Of a stretch of DNA of 64,000 bases, positions 9,256 to 19,200 are shown piece by piece. The number at the start of each line of letters is the position of its first letter. The first letter of the stretch is position 1. The stretch is from NCBI GenBank assembly GCA_047495785.1, contig JBLDXI010000004.1, positions 1,798,001-1,862,000 on the forward strand. The letters run 5' to 3'. A model generated the notes under the pieces. That model was not told the origin of the DNA, made no database searches, and worked only from the letters and a program-made list of their open reading frames with translations. The translations under genes were made by a program, and so were the position numbers. The stretch is from Lepidodermella squamata (lineage: Eukaryota; Gastrotricha).

Positions 9256-9854
9256 GGCAAATATATGCCATTTCCTTTCTGGAATAATGTGGGTAAAAAC
9301 GTACCCAATAAACTAGCAATCAGCGGTAGAACAAATGCGCCGCCACTCTGTTCAATATCTTTCTCAGATGCTGATTTAGATCCGCCAGGTAGTATATTTT
9401 TATTTTCCAAAACATCAATGTATTTGATAATCTCAGCCAAATCCTTTTTAGGAATATTGAGATTCACATTTTCAGTTACGCCATTCCCTGCAAGTTTATT
9501 GCCTATTGCATTAGCAGCTGAATTGACTAAACCAGATACTGCAGAAATGGCCAATGGGGCAGCAATTGATCCAACTTTCGCTAATATCGGCAGTAAAGGA
9601 ATCATTCCGCCTGTTTGGTTCTTTTTTAACTGTGAAAGGCTAAATTGTACTTCCACTCCCGTGTTCATAGTTCTATGTTTTTCTATTTTATTGATTTGGG
9701 ATTTCGTAAGGAACACTTTTTTCAAGTTAGTTTTTGAATGAATATCTTTCTTACTTATTAGCAATGTTATGCATTTCCTATTATTTATCCCTGATTGTAA
9801 TTTTTGAATTTGCCCATCAGACAGAGGAATTTCATATTCAAAATATCTACTCAT
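9237..9854 (-). CDS. Minor core protein, adenovirus pX/pVI-like
   Basis: 205 residues. The N-terminal half has a short motif common in this gene of other Polintons (LTKSQINKIEK, then GVEVQFSLSQLKKNQTGG). Two hydrophobic Gly/Ala-rich segments follow (about 83-115 and 172-192, including LPLIASLLGTFLPTLF). The protein ends near a Gly-rich GNGIYLP. Membrane-active or DNA-core minor proteins lie at this position next to the protease in adintoviruses. The homology is by pattern and gene order. TCTAG at 9867-9871 lies 12 nt before the ATG. Confidence 0.55.
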   Translation of the reverse strand: MSRYFEYEIPLSDGQIQKLQSGINNRKCITLLISKKDIHSKTNLKKVFLTKSQINKIEKHRTMNTGVEVQFSLSQLKKNQTGGMIPLLPILAKVGSIAAPLAISAVSGLVNSAANAIGNKLAGNGVTENVNLNIPKKDLAEIIKYIDVLENKNILPGGSKSASEKDIEQSGGAFVLPLIASLLGTFLPTLFQKGNGIYLPWESKN

Positions 9855-9879
9855 TTTATTGGAAGACTAGATTTTCTTT

Positions 9880-11259
9880 TCATAGACTTTGCAGAGAAAT
9901 ATCCAAAGTTCCATGCTTATAATTAAACGCGATTTCTTTTTCACGTTCAATAAAGCTATAAATTACTAATGGTTTATTAACTGCTCCAACAGTAGCTTTG
10001 AAAACGATTGAACAAGTATTATCAGCACGTGAATTATATATTGAACTTGCATCGATATCATTTAGATTGAAACATAAGATTCTATACAAATTGCAGAAAT
10101 CAAGATATGAAATTTGTGATCCTATATTTAAACTTTCTCTGTCACCTGATTGAGACATATTCTGTTTTATATATTGATATAATTTATGGGCCTTCAATGA
10201 ATTAAAACTAACATTTGACTCATTAAAAGCTTCCTTGTTATTAATCAACAAAGAATATGAAGTAATGTTCCATAGGTTGTATATCTGGTTTAATTTTTTA
10301 GGTATTTCAGTATCAGTATAATCAGGAATTAATACTAAATAAATGTAATTTGGTTTCTTAATTTCTGTTGACACTGTCCATTGAATATTCTGAATATTAT
10401 TTGCAAATTGCTGTGATTGGAATGGTTCGATCGACATCCATTTGTGAACTTTTGAAAATCCTGAATTGAATTTTTCTAAAACTTCCAACTTATTTTTATT
10501 CATGAGCGTAACTTCTGGAATCATCAGATTTGCTTTCGATATTTTATATGTCATGCCAGCAGTTTCACCCGTGGCTGCATCTGCAATGACATATATTAGG
10601 CTTTTACTATAATTCGGGGTTAATATAATTCTGAATCTTGATTTGGTGAAAATACCATTGAATGAATTGAAAAATGGAAGATCTTTCAAGAACAGAGTAC
10701 ATATCATTTGGTTACTTTTTACAAATGAACTCCTTACAATAAGGCCATTATTCGCAGTAGCTTTGGATCCGTCAAATGAATCAGCTGTTACATCTTCGCT
10801 AAGTGTTCTTGTTGCTCTTGGCAATGGACAATCCCTAGAAAACAACGATTCTTCTCCATACGTCTCAGCATATTCTTTACTCCATTTTAACAAGAAGTTG
10901 ATATTTGCCCAATGTTCGGTGAATCTCAATTCTTCAATTTTATGATCACTGTCTGAAATTTGAATTTCAATTGATTCGAATAAACTTAGTACATGATTGC
11001 GAATAGCGTATTTATCAGTAGCAGCAAAATCCTTAGCATTATTTCTGACAAAGTGAAGCTGAAATTCAATGTACCCTTCCCGAACTAATAGAAAATTGTC
11101 TTTCAAGTTTATCGTTGAAAAAATTAATTTGTTTGGTTGGCTCTGACTATCCTGAATGAAATTCTGCGCGGGAGTTTCAGTCCATACCTTCTTCTCAAAT
11201 AATCTGTCATCAATTTCGTTGGTTTCAAACAGATTGTTAATGATTTCTTGCTGTAACAT
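9880..11259 (-). CDS. Major capsid protein candidate (double jelly-roll, hexon-like)
   Basis: 459 residues from the ATG at 11259. That start is chosen because TCTAG (11273-11277) lies 13 nt before it; codons further upstream lack an ATG. Beta-rich throughout, including NFLLVREGYIEFQLHF, FESIEIQI and a C-terminal SYLDFCNLYRILCFNLND. The position between the penton-side genes and the core protein/protease pair is where Polintons keep the major capsid. It should form the hexon-like trimer of an icosahedral shell. I could not confirm the fold by structure prediction, so a different large virion protein is possible. Confidence 0.7.
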   Translation of the reverse strand: MLQQEIINNLFETNEIDDRLFEKKVWTETPAQNFIQDSQSQPNKLIFSTINLKDNFLLVREGYIEFQLHFVRNNAKDFAATDKYAIRNHVLSLFESIEIQISDSDHKIEELRFTEHWANINFLLKWSKEYAETYGEESLFSRDCPLPRATRTLSEDVTADSFDGSKATANNGLIVRSSFVKSNQMICTLFLKDLPFFNSFNGIFTKSRFRIILTPNYSKSLIYVIADAATGETAGMTYKISKANLMIPEVTLMNKNKLEVLEKFNSGFSKVHKWMSIEPFQSQQFANNIQNIQWTVSTEIKKPNYIYLVLIPDYTDTEIPKKLNQIYNLWNITSYSLLINNKEAFNESNVSFNSLKAHKLYQYIKQNMSQSGDRESLNIGSQISYLDFCNLYRILCFNLNDIDASSIYNSRADNTCSIVFKATVGAVNKPLVIYSFIEREKEIAFNYKHGTLDISLQSL

Positions 11260-11272
11260 TTTATCAATATAA

Positions 11273-11584
11273 CTAGATTTTTTTGAACCCTTTGCCAACG
11301 ACTTTACCAGAACTATAATCAGCAATCTCTTTTTTAATTTTATTTTCCAATTCTTCGATGGCTTTTATATTTTGTTTTGAATCAGGAATTAATTTTTCAG
11401 TAATTGCGTCTGCTACATAATTCCCCAATTTATCGCCTACTGTTTCACTTCCAGATTTCAAAGCAGATTTTAATAAAGACTGAACTGGTTCTCTACCTAT
11501 GCTAATTAATTTCCCTAATAATTGCCTACTCACTTCAGCAAATCCTCTACCCTGAATATAAACCTTTATAGATTTCTGTTTCAT
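11273..11584 (-). CDS. Small basic virion-block protein
   Basis: 103 residues, helical, with a Gly-containing N-terminus (IQGRGFAEVSRQLLGK) and a Lys-rich C-terminal helix. No family recognised. It lies between penton and major capsid genes, and its own TCTAG box (11597-11601) is 12 nt before the ATG. Its stop codon TAG is itself part of the TCTAG box of the capsid gene. It may be a minor capsid or cement protein. Confidence 0.55.
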   Translation of the reverse strand: MKQKSIKVYIQGRGFAEVSRQLLGKLISIGREPVQSLLKSALKSGSETVGDKLGNYVADAITEKLIPDSKQNIKAIEELENKIKKEIADYSSGKVVGKGFKKI

Positions 11585-11605
11585 TTTATTATCAAACTAG
11601 AAATT

Positions 11606-12346
11606 TCATAAAATATCCAATCCAATGCCCCATTTGTTTTCAACAAAGTGAATAGGCAATCCGTCTTGGTTTGTCAGCCAGATTTTAATATTTTGCGTAT
11701 TTGCGTTATTACAATCTAAATACCGTTTTTCATTCGGTGTTATATTTACATGCTCACCGAACCTCCTATTCATGGGACATGTGAAAATGACTGTGTTATA
11801 TTCAGGAATTATAGAATTATCAACAACATTGCAATGAACAAATAAAGTATCAAACCCCATTGTGATGTCAGGTATTTTCTGAGAATTGAAATCACTATCG
11901 TAATTTCCAATTTCGATTCCTAAAAATTTTGAAATCCCGTCAGATTCTATTAAAAGGCTAGATTTCTCTGATATCCTAATGCTGAGACAAGAAAATACAC
12001 TATTTACCACGAGATTTATTGGATAAATTTCAACCCCTGATTCCTTATCCAGGGAATAGTGATTATTATTTTTCATGGAGAAGTGTAAGTAATTATCAAA
12101 ATCTTTGTAAGTATAGGTCCCATCAGGAAATGTAACCTCAAATGTTTCACCTTCTGTTATGTATTTTAGTTTGTTGTTATTATATTTCCCAGAAACATTA
12201 TGAAATGTGTCATAAAAATGAATATAGGAAACAGCTATTTTCCGTCCTGAAAAGTTGATCTTTTGATTAAGATAGCGATCTATAGTATTATTTAGTGTTG
12301 ACTTGTTATTCTGATTATTTTCTAATGGCAAAAATATCATACTCAT
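11606..12346 (-). CDS. Minor capsid protein (penton, single jelly-roll)
   Basis: 246 residues. The wording is typical of Polinton/adintovirus pentons: VTFPDGTYTYKDFDNYLHF, the SKFLGIEIGNYDSD region, DTLFVHCNVVD, and a C-terminal stretch with IKIWLTNQDGLPIHF. It should occupy the five-fold vertices. A TCTAA variant of the late box (12358-12362) lies 11 nt before the ATG. Length fits the family. Confidence 0.8.
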   Translation of the reverse strand: MSMIFLPLENNQNNKSTLNNTIDRYLNQKINFSGRKIAVSYIHFYDTFHNVSGKYNNNKLKYITEGETFEVTFPDGTYTYKDFDNYLHFSMKNNNHYSLDKESGVEIYPINLVVNSVFSCLSIRISEKSSLLIESDGISKFLGIEIGNYDSDFNSQKIPDITMGFDTLFVHCNVVDNSIIPEYNTVIFTCPMNRRFGEHVNITPNEKRYLDCNNANTQNIKIWLTNQDGLPIHFVENKWGIGLDIL

Positions 12347-12400
12347 TTAGTATTAAGTTAGATATTGGCGAATTTACAAATATTGCAAACGTGCCAACGT

Positions 12401-13513
12401 TCACACGCCGGCGAACGTGCAAACATTCTTGTATTCTGCATCTGAGATATTTTTATGTTTCAGAAGTAAATCAGCTATGGATACTAATTCATTTTTAATT
12501 TCTTTATTGTTGTTACCGGCTTTTATTTCACCAATGCAATGTAATAGTCTTGTTTTTGCATCCTTGACATTCAGAAATAGTGATTCTCCTTTTATAACCC
12601 TATTTACCTTGGAATGTTTTTTAGGTTCGAAATTGGTCTTTCTTATTATTTCTTTATACACGTCAATATCTTCATTCGTATAGTTGTACTTCTTTGGATC
12701 GTAGTTTTTGAATAACAAATGTTTTACTCCATTGGTTATATTCATATTAAAAACTATCGCATTATTTTTCTTCCTAATGCATAATTTGTTACTCGCAAGA
12801 TCTTTAATCTTAGCATAATATTTCCCAAATTTTATTAAATTTTTTGGAATTGGTTTAGCAAATCCGCTGCCACTCTGTTCCCCAGTTAGTTTCTCTAATG
12901 CTGACCTGTATTTTTTAAGTTCTCCAATTTCGAATTTTATTTGATTGTATTCCTCTGATTCTTTTTTACCGCCACGTGTCAAAGTAGCTAAACGTGATCC
13001 TAAAACCCTCTTATTATATTCAGATATATCATGTATGACATCTTCAATATTATCAGCTTCAATGTCATCAACCAGGGGGAAATTATGTTTCTTGATTACA
13101 TTCTCATTAATGCTTTTAATATCGATCTCAGGCTCTCGAGCACTTTGATATTCTTCATTTGTGGTTTCATCTCTATCAGATGACTCACTTTTTGATAATG
13201 GGCTTGAAGGTTCCAATTTAGGTTGCTTTAGTTCAGATTTAACTTCTTGGGCTATTTCTTTGGCTATCACCTCAGGTTTCATTCTTGTTAAATTATTATT
13301 CAATTTTTCTATAGAATTGACAACAGGTCGTTGTTTGATCGCATTTTGAATGGATGCTAGAGGATTCAATTCGGTTTCTACGTTATATTTATGCTTCAAA
13401 GTGTATGTATCTCCATTGGCAAGGGCGATATTTTGATTGTGCAGATTTTCCTGTTTTTCCAAATTTTTCAAAATTTGAATTTGTTCGGGTATTGTTAGTT
13501 CTTTGATCGTCAT
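12401..13513 (-). CDS. Conserved Polinton virion-block protein of unknown role
   Basis: 370 residues from the ATG at 13513. A longer reading frame to 13531 would need a TTG start. The N-terminal half is charged and low-complexity. A Gly-rich step (EQSGSGFAKPIPKNLIKFG) leads into a better-ordered C-terminal domain. That domain ends with ISDAEYKNV, which resembles the tail of the membrane protein at 6793. TCTAG at 13535-13539 lies 21 nt upstream, the one exception to the usual spacing. Proteins of this size beside the ATPase are typical in animal Polintons. It might be a scaffold, but that is only inference. Confidence 0.6.
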   Translation of the reverse strand: MTIKELTIPEQIQILKNLEKQENLHNQNIALANGDTYTLKHKYNVETELNPLASIQNAIKQRPVVNSIEKLNNNLTRMKPEVIAKEIAQEVKSELKQPKLEPSSPLSKSESSDRDETTNEEYQSAREPEIDIKSINENVIKKHNFPLVDDIEADNIEDVIHDISEYNKRVLGSRLATLTRGGKKESEEYNQIKFEIGELKKYRSALEKLTGEQSGSGFAKPIPKNLIKFGKYYAKIKDLASNKLCIRKKNNAIVFNMNITNGVKHLLFKNYDPKKYNYTNEDIDVYKEIIRKTNFEPKKHSKVNRVIKGESLFLNVKDAKTRLLHCIGEIKAGNNNKEIKNELVSIADLLLKHKNISDAEYKNVCTFAGV

Positions 13514-13542
13514 GAAAGTGTTTTTAATCAATGACTAGATAA

Positions 13543-14244
13543 TTACGAATGAAATATGCCTACATAGTTTGCTCTCAGTTTCAGAAACTTATGCCTGGAA
13601 TTACAATCAATAATGAAACTACCATGGCGATTGTAAGTGCTGATGCTTTCTTCATATTTTTTCATAAAGTCTTCTCTTGCTATTTCGGATGCATATATGT
13701 TATGAATAGTTTTAACCTCTCTAAAATCATTCAAATGCTTTAACACAACGAATAAAGCGTTGTCCCTGATTATTTTTGGAACTTTGAAATACGATTGAGA
13801 TAAATACACAACTGAGCAGTTGTATTTTCTACTTCTTATATATAAATCGCCAATGTATTTTTCTTGACTTTTCTTTTCGGTTAAACATACATCATCAAAA
13901 ATGTATAGATGTTGATAACGTTTATCCAGATCTTCCATAGGTATTACATCTTTTAAATCTGTGCTAAAATGAATGAGACTTTCGGAGATACCCGATTTCT
14001 TTAATTCCTCTTCTTTCCGATGTTGAACATTTATTAGAAATTGATACTTATCCTCATCAAGTGTTTTGGAATAAACGTATATTTTATGAAAAAATGAGTT
14101 ATGTATGATGTTCAGCAAATCATTAGTTTTACCTGAATTACTAGGCCCGATAATTAATATTCTAGCAGGATGCTGTGGGAAAAACGGATTTGGATTTATA
14201 TAATTATTACTGCCTTTGGAAACTATATCATCGAAATTAATCAT
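13543..14244 (-). CDS. FtsK/A32-type genome-packaging ATPase
   Basis: 233 residues. Walker A is GPSNSGKT at 33-40 and Walker B is LYIFDD at 113-118. A Ser/Arg-rich sensor region follows (YIRSRKYNCSVVYLSQSYF). Length and motifs match the A32-like packaging ATPases of Polintons and large DNA viruses. A TCTAA variant box (14258-14262) is 13 nt before the ATG. It is transcribed away from the PLA2-integrase gene, with only 75 bp between their start codons. Confidence 0.9.
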   Translation of the reverse strand: MINFDDIVSKGSNNYINPNPFFPQHPARILIIGPSNSGKTNDLLNIIHNSFFHKIYVYSKTLDEDKYQFLINVQHRKEEELKKSGISESLIHFSTDLKDVIPMEDLDKRYQHLYIFDDVCLTEKKSQEKYIGDLYIRSRKYNCSVVYLSQSYFKVPKIIRDNALFVVLKHLNDFREVKTIHNIYASEIAREDFMKKYEESISTYNRHGSFIIDCNSRHKFLKLRANYVGIFHS

Positions 14245-14319
14245 TCTTATAAATATATTAGAAATTTAGAAAATATTAGGATTTTTTAAAACCATTGAAC
14301 TTCTAGCTATACTTCAGAA
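14245..14319. promoter_or_regulatory. Bidirectional late-type promoter between ATPase and PLA2-integrase genes
   Basis: The 75-bp gap has a TCTAA box 13 nt before the ATPase ATG on the minus strand and TCTAG (14302-14306) 13 nt before the integrase ATG on the plus strand. Both sit in AT-rich sequence. Confidence 0.6.
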
Positions 14320-15786
14320 ATGTTTGATCAGATAATTAATAACTTGCCGACCGAATTGCATTTACCTAGTTTTCCAGGTTTCGGTGAATATGTGCGGAAA
14401 GGTAGTTTTAACAATACGAACAAGTATTCATATGCTGGCCCCGGCACTAAATTTATTCAAAGGATAAACGAAGGATACAAAGGCATAAATGATTTGGATA
14501 GAGCAGCAATGGAACATGATGCAGCTTATTATTTTCATAGAGATAGGGAGCCACGAACAATATCTGATAGAATTTTGGCTGAAAAAGCTTTGAAAATTGC
14601 TAAGGATCCGAATAAAAATAGTAATGAAAAACTGATGGCAGCTTTTGTTTACAAAACGTTTACAGAGGGTGGTTTAGCTGATAAGTTTCAAGGAAAAGGA
14701 ATGACACTTCGTGAACGAAAGACGAAAGTAAGTTATGAAGAGCCAAAACTAGTAAGTAAAAATGAAACTAAAAAGATTAAGAAAATCAAGCATGTTCCTA
14801 ATCTTTCCGAACCTTTAGAAACGAGTAAAGTAAACTTCCCAATTCTAGCTGATGAATTACATAAACCGGTTAGAAAGCGATTTCCAAGACGCAGGGTTAT
14901 CCTCCATGATGTTGATGAAACATGGGGAATGGATATATGTTTCATGGTTGACTTGGCAGATGACAATGATGGCTACAAATATCTTTTAACTATCATTGAT
15001 TGCTTTTCAAAATATGCATGGGCTGTCCCATTAAAAACAAAAGATGCTAAAACTGTATTTGACGCATTCATGACTGTTATAAATAAAAGTAACAGAAAAC
15101 CAAACAATATTTGGGTTGATGAAGGTAGTGAATTTTATAACTCAATATTCACAAAATGGTTAAAAACAAATGATGTCATCAGATATTCGACGTATGAAAA
15201 CTTTCATAACCCAATTATAGAGCGATTTAATAGAACACTTAAAACTATGATGTGGAAGAGGTTTACTCTCGAAAATACACGAAGATGGATAAATATGTTA
15301 GATACTTTGTTGGATGCTTATAACAATAAGAATCATAGATCAATTAAGATGACCCCGTCAGAAGCAGTAAATCCGAATAACAAAGAAAGGGTATTACGAA
15401 GTCTCTATCCTAATCCCTCGCCAAAATTGAAAAAGCCAAAATTCATGCTGAATGACATTGTCAGGATTAGTAGGATTAAAGAGCATTTTGAAAAAGGATT
15501 TCATCCAAATTGGTCTGAAGAATTGTTGAGAATAGTAAAAGTCAATGATACATATCCAAGAACATATAAATTAAAAGCATTAGACGGAGAGGAAGTAGTT
15601 GGAAGTTTTTATGAGCAGGAGTTACTAAAATCTAAAATAAATGAGAGTGATTTATATGACAACAGTATTCACCGAGTTGAGCAAATATTACAAAGGAAGA
15701 AAGTTAAAGGGAAAGATATGGTTTTAATTAAATGGGCAGGATATGACCATCCTACATGGGAAAAAGCAGAAAATATCATTGATTAG
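14320..15786 (+). CDS. Fusion: parvovirus-type phospholipase A2 + retroviral-type integrase + chromodomain
   Basis: 488 residues in one uninterrupted frame. Residues about 35-120 carry a parvoviral VP1u-like PLA2: calcium loop YAGPGT (38-43) and catalytic LDRAAMEHDAAYYFH with His66-Asp67. After a basic linker comes a DDE integrase core with Asp205 (WGMDICF), Asp267 (IWVDEGSEF) and Glu301 (NPIIERFNRT), with 33 residues between the last two. The C-terminus (about 447-488) is a chromodomain with HRVEQIL and IKWAGYDHPTWE. PLA2 would breach an endosomal membrane during entry. Integrase inserts the element. The chromodomain may guide it to chromatin. The late-type TCTAG box 13 nt upstream groups it with virion genes. 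Separation into two proteins by the encoded protease is possible. Confidence 0.85.
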   Translation: MFDQIINNLPTELHLPSFPGFGEYVRKGSFNNTNKYSYAGPGTKFIQRINEGYKGINDLDRAAMEHDAAYYFHRDREPRTISDRILAEKALKIAKDPNKNSNEKLMAAFVYKTFTEGGLADKFQGKGMTLRERKTKVSYEEPKLVSKNETKKIKKIKHVPNLSEPLETSKVNFPILADELHKPVRKRFPRRRVILHDVDETWGMDICFMVDLADDNDGYKYLLTIIDCFSKYAWAVPLKTKDAKTVFDAFMTVINKSNRKPNNIWVDEGSEFYNSIFTKWLKTNDVIRYSTYENFHNPIIERFNRTLKTMMWKRFTLENTRRWINMLDTLLDAYNNKNHRSIKMTPSEAVNPNNKERVLRSLYPNPSPKLKKPKFMLNDIVRISRIKEHFEKGFHPNWSEELLRIVKVNDTYPRTYKLKALDGEEVVGSFYEQELLKSKINESDLYDNSIHRVEQILQRKKVKGKDMVLIKWAGYDHPTWEKAENIID

Positions 15787-15906
15787 AGAGTGATGCATTT
15801 ATGAATTACTCCCTACTGAGTCAAAATGGGAAAAGGGTGGATATATAAGAATGAGTTCAAACTGGCTTCAATGCGTTAAGTAATATTTATATTTCACATC
15901 TATATA
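15787..15906. promoter_or_regulatory. Orphan copy of the PolB promoter and start
   Basis: At 15838-15853 the string ATATATAAGAATGAGT repeats that at the PolB start (16271-16290). Here the ATG opens a frame of only 10 codons. The following AT-rich stretch with CAAGAAAATA resembles the sequence at 16160-16195. It looks like a partial local duplication of the PolB upstream region. Confidence 0.45.
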
Positions 15907-16158
15907 TCAAGTCAAGAAAATATTTTTCAATTTATTCGCGATGATGTTACTGACAAGTTCCTCCAATTGCTTTTCTGAAATAACCAACAGCTTATCTGTC
16001 GTATTAAGAATCGTATCGTTCAATTGCGCCATGTGAAACGTTTCACGCCAGTACTTCTTACAGCTGTTTTTATGAACCTCTTTATATGCTAATAATTTTT
16101 CTTCTTCTGTCAGGTATTTTTTAGGTCTACCTCTGGGTTGCTTATTAATTGTTGTCAT
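15907..16158 (-). CDS. Small AT-hook protein
   Basis: 83 residues. The N-terminus has an AT-hook core, PRGRPKKYLTEEEK, followed by a helical part. AT-hooks bind the minor groove of AT-rich DNA. It is divergent from PolB with 126 bp between the starts, and a TATATAG box is 9 nt before its ATG. Its action could be regulatory, on the AT-rich early promoters, but this is inference. Confidence 0.6.
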   Translation of the reverse strand: MTTINKQPRGRPKKYLTEEEKLLAYKEVHKNSCKKYWRETFHMAQLNDTILNTTDKLLVISEKQLEELVSNIIANKLKNIFLT

Positions 16159-16284
16159 AGTGAATTTCTATATATATTATATCAAGAAAATAATTCTTTA
16201 AGCATTTCCAAAAAGAATATGGAAAAAGAAAAAAATTGAAATTTCTATATAAGGAATTATTTTCTTAATATAATATATATAAGA
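16159..16284. promoter_or_regulatory. Divergent early-type promoter with inverted repeat
   Basis: Two inverted copies of about 30 bp, each ending in a TATATA run plus AAGAAAATAATTC, face outward toward the AT-hook gene and PolB. The symmetry suggests one shared regulator or a duplicated core promoter. Confidence 0.55.
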
Positions 16285-19200
16285 ATGAGTCAAGAAAATT
16301 CGTGCATACAGAGTCCAAAGGGTTTTGATATGAAAATGGGTGGAAAAGCCTTCAGAAAGTACATTAAAGAGGGTTTTACATATGATGAAATTGGTAAAAA
16401 ATGGCTTAAAAATGGTCAGCCGTATATTCATCATGTTGTTAATCCTGAAGACGGAAGTTTAATCCCTGTTAATGGGGAAATATTTAATCAATTGATAGAA
16501 CGTAATTATAAATATGAAAAATATAGAAACCAACTAAAAAAAATAGCATTTTTAAATGGCGGAAAAATTGAAGTCGGATCAAGAGAATTTGTAAAAATGG
16601 TTAGAAATACACATGCTTACGATTCTGAAAATAACATATTAATCAAATATAAAAATAAGATAAGAGAAGGATATGTATTTGACCCGATAAATGGTGAGCC
16701 TATACTGATAGGTGGAGAAAGATATGAAAGCTTGCGAAGACAGGGCTATGCTATTAAAGATAATTCAAATAAAATGTTTAAAAGACAGGAAAAGATTGGG
16801 TTTGTTGTCAACCCAAAAACAATGAATAAGATCAAAATTGATGGCAATAAGTTTCATCAGCTCATTGCGGATGGATATAAATACGTTAAAGGTACTAACA
16901 GCTTAGAAAAGGATGATTACTTTCATATAGTAAATGTTGATAATTTCGGACATTTCAGAAATATTCTTTCTCGCACTGACTTAGAGCCAACAAACACATA
17001 TGAAATAGATTTTTTCGAATATGCAAGGAAAATTAAACCTAAAGTAATAAACGAATATTGGAAACAATTCACTGAACGCGGCCCTGTAAAAGCTGTGTTG
17101 ATAACAGCCTTATATTATCAAGAAAATAACGCGACACCAACTTATAAATGGAGTTCATCAAATGAGAGAGCCCCAACAATAATTAGTTGCGAAGATATCC
17201 CTGGTGTTGTAGAAAATATGTTCACACAAATGGGGTCGAGTATTCAAGAATACCATCAGCGAGATACTGGTGGGACTTTGTTAGGTATTGGAAATACAAG
17301 CGTATGTACATTTACGTATACGCCGCTGGCAGCTGGCTCATATATTGAGACACCCAAATGGATCGCTAATAAAAAAGCTGTCATTAATGTCCAGAACAAA
17401 GATAATAAATGCATAATATGGAGCATTCTCGCTTCACGACATCGATTTGATGATCATGCTTACCGAGTTTCGAAGTATGTTAAATATGAAAGTACGATAA
17501 AAATTGAAGGCGTAAAATTCCCAGTTACCATTAAAGATATATCGAAATTGGAAGATATGAATAAAATACGAATCAACATTATTGAATGTGGGAAAATTGA
17601 TAAGGAGGTCCTCTTCCCGTTTTACGTATCAGATAAAAAATTTCGAGAAGAAGTTAATCTGCTCAGAATTGTTGAAAATAAGCAAGCACATTACTGCTGG
17701 ATTAAAAATCCAAGTGCACTTTTATCACGAGTGAACAAGCATGAGCATAAGCGATTCTGGTGTTTCAAATGTTTTCAAGGTTTTAATAGCGCTGAGTCAA
17801 AGCAACAACATATTGATAGACAGAAGTGCAATGAGAAAAATGGGAAAGTTAAAGTTGAAATGCCCAAGGGCGAATCGGTTATGTTTAAAAATTATGGCAA
17901 ACAACTAAAAATACCATTTGTATTTTATTGCGACGCAGAGAGTTTCCTGGTTAAAACAGATGAGAAAAAGGGAGAAAACTCGAATATTTTTCAGAAACAT
18001 GTAGCGAACTCTTTTGGTGCTTACCTTGCAAGTGATGTGGATAGCATCACCTCACGGTATGTAAAATTTGAGGGCGAGGAATGCACTGAGAAATTTCTGA
18101 GATATTTGATAAAAACCGAATCTTTTTTGAGTACATATCTGAGAAATACCAACAAGGCGATGCAATTGACAAGGCAACAAGAAATGGAATACAATAAGGC
18201 ATCACAGTGTCATATTTGCAAAGGCGTCATTGTCAATGATTCAGAGAAATTGAAAAAAGTGCGAGATCATGATCATCTGACAGGTTATTACAGAGGTGCA
18301 GCTCATAGTTTATGTAACTTGAAATATAGCTATAGAAATATCAATATACCAGTTGTATTTCATAATTTGAAAGGTTATGATGCACATTTGATTTTACAGG
18401 CAGCTGGAAAAGTGATAGAGGAAATAAATGAGGAAAGAATAAAAGAAAGGGATAAATTACCAAAGGATCAGAAAAATCGTAGCAAGAAACCTCTGCTACA
18501 GATAGGAGCGATTGCGAATAGCTCAGAGAAATTCATTTCCTTCAACGTTGGAAAATTAAGGTTCATGGATAGTCTTAATTTCATGTCAATAAGTTTGGCT
18601 GATTTGGTACAAAATTTGAAAAAATCAAACGGAGCGTTTCCTCATTTAAAGAGTCAATTTTCGAGGTTGACAGACCTGCAATTAGATCTGATAAAACAGA
18701 AGGGATTTTATCCCTATGAATATATGGATGGCCCTGAAAAATTGGAGGAGCCTTCGCTACCAGATATTGAACATTTTTCTAGCAGCCTTCACTCAAGTTC
18801 AATAGATGAGAAATTAGAGCGGGTACCAATATCACGAGAAGATTATGAACACGCTAAACGTGTATATAATGAATTTGGCTGTCGAAAACTGAAAGACTAT
18901 CATAACCTTTATTTGAAAACTGATGTGTTACTTTTAGCTGATTGTTTCGAAAGTTTCAGGGAAACATGTATGAAGTATTATACTTTGGATCCTGCTCATT
19001 ATTTAACGGCACCAAGCTTGTCCTGGGATGCCATGTTGAAGAAAACCGGAGTTCAAATCGAACTATTAGATAACGAAGAAATGCTAACATTTGTAGAGGA
19101 GGGAATTCGAGGCGGTGTCAGCGTAATTACTCATAGATATGCAGGAGCAAACAACAAATACATGTTAGAATACGATCCGGCGAAGCCTGATTCATATATA

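Noticed and set aside
11260-11325. Longer N-terminus for the major capsid candidate
   Set aside because: It needs a TTG start and overlaps the previous gene. The ATG at 11259 has the TCTAG box at the standard distance.
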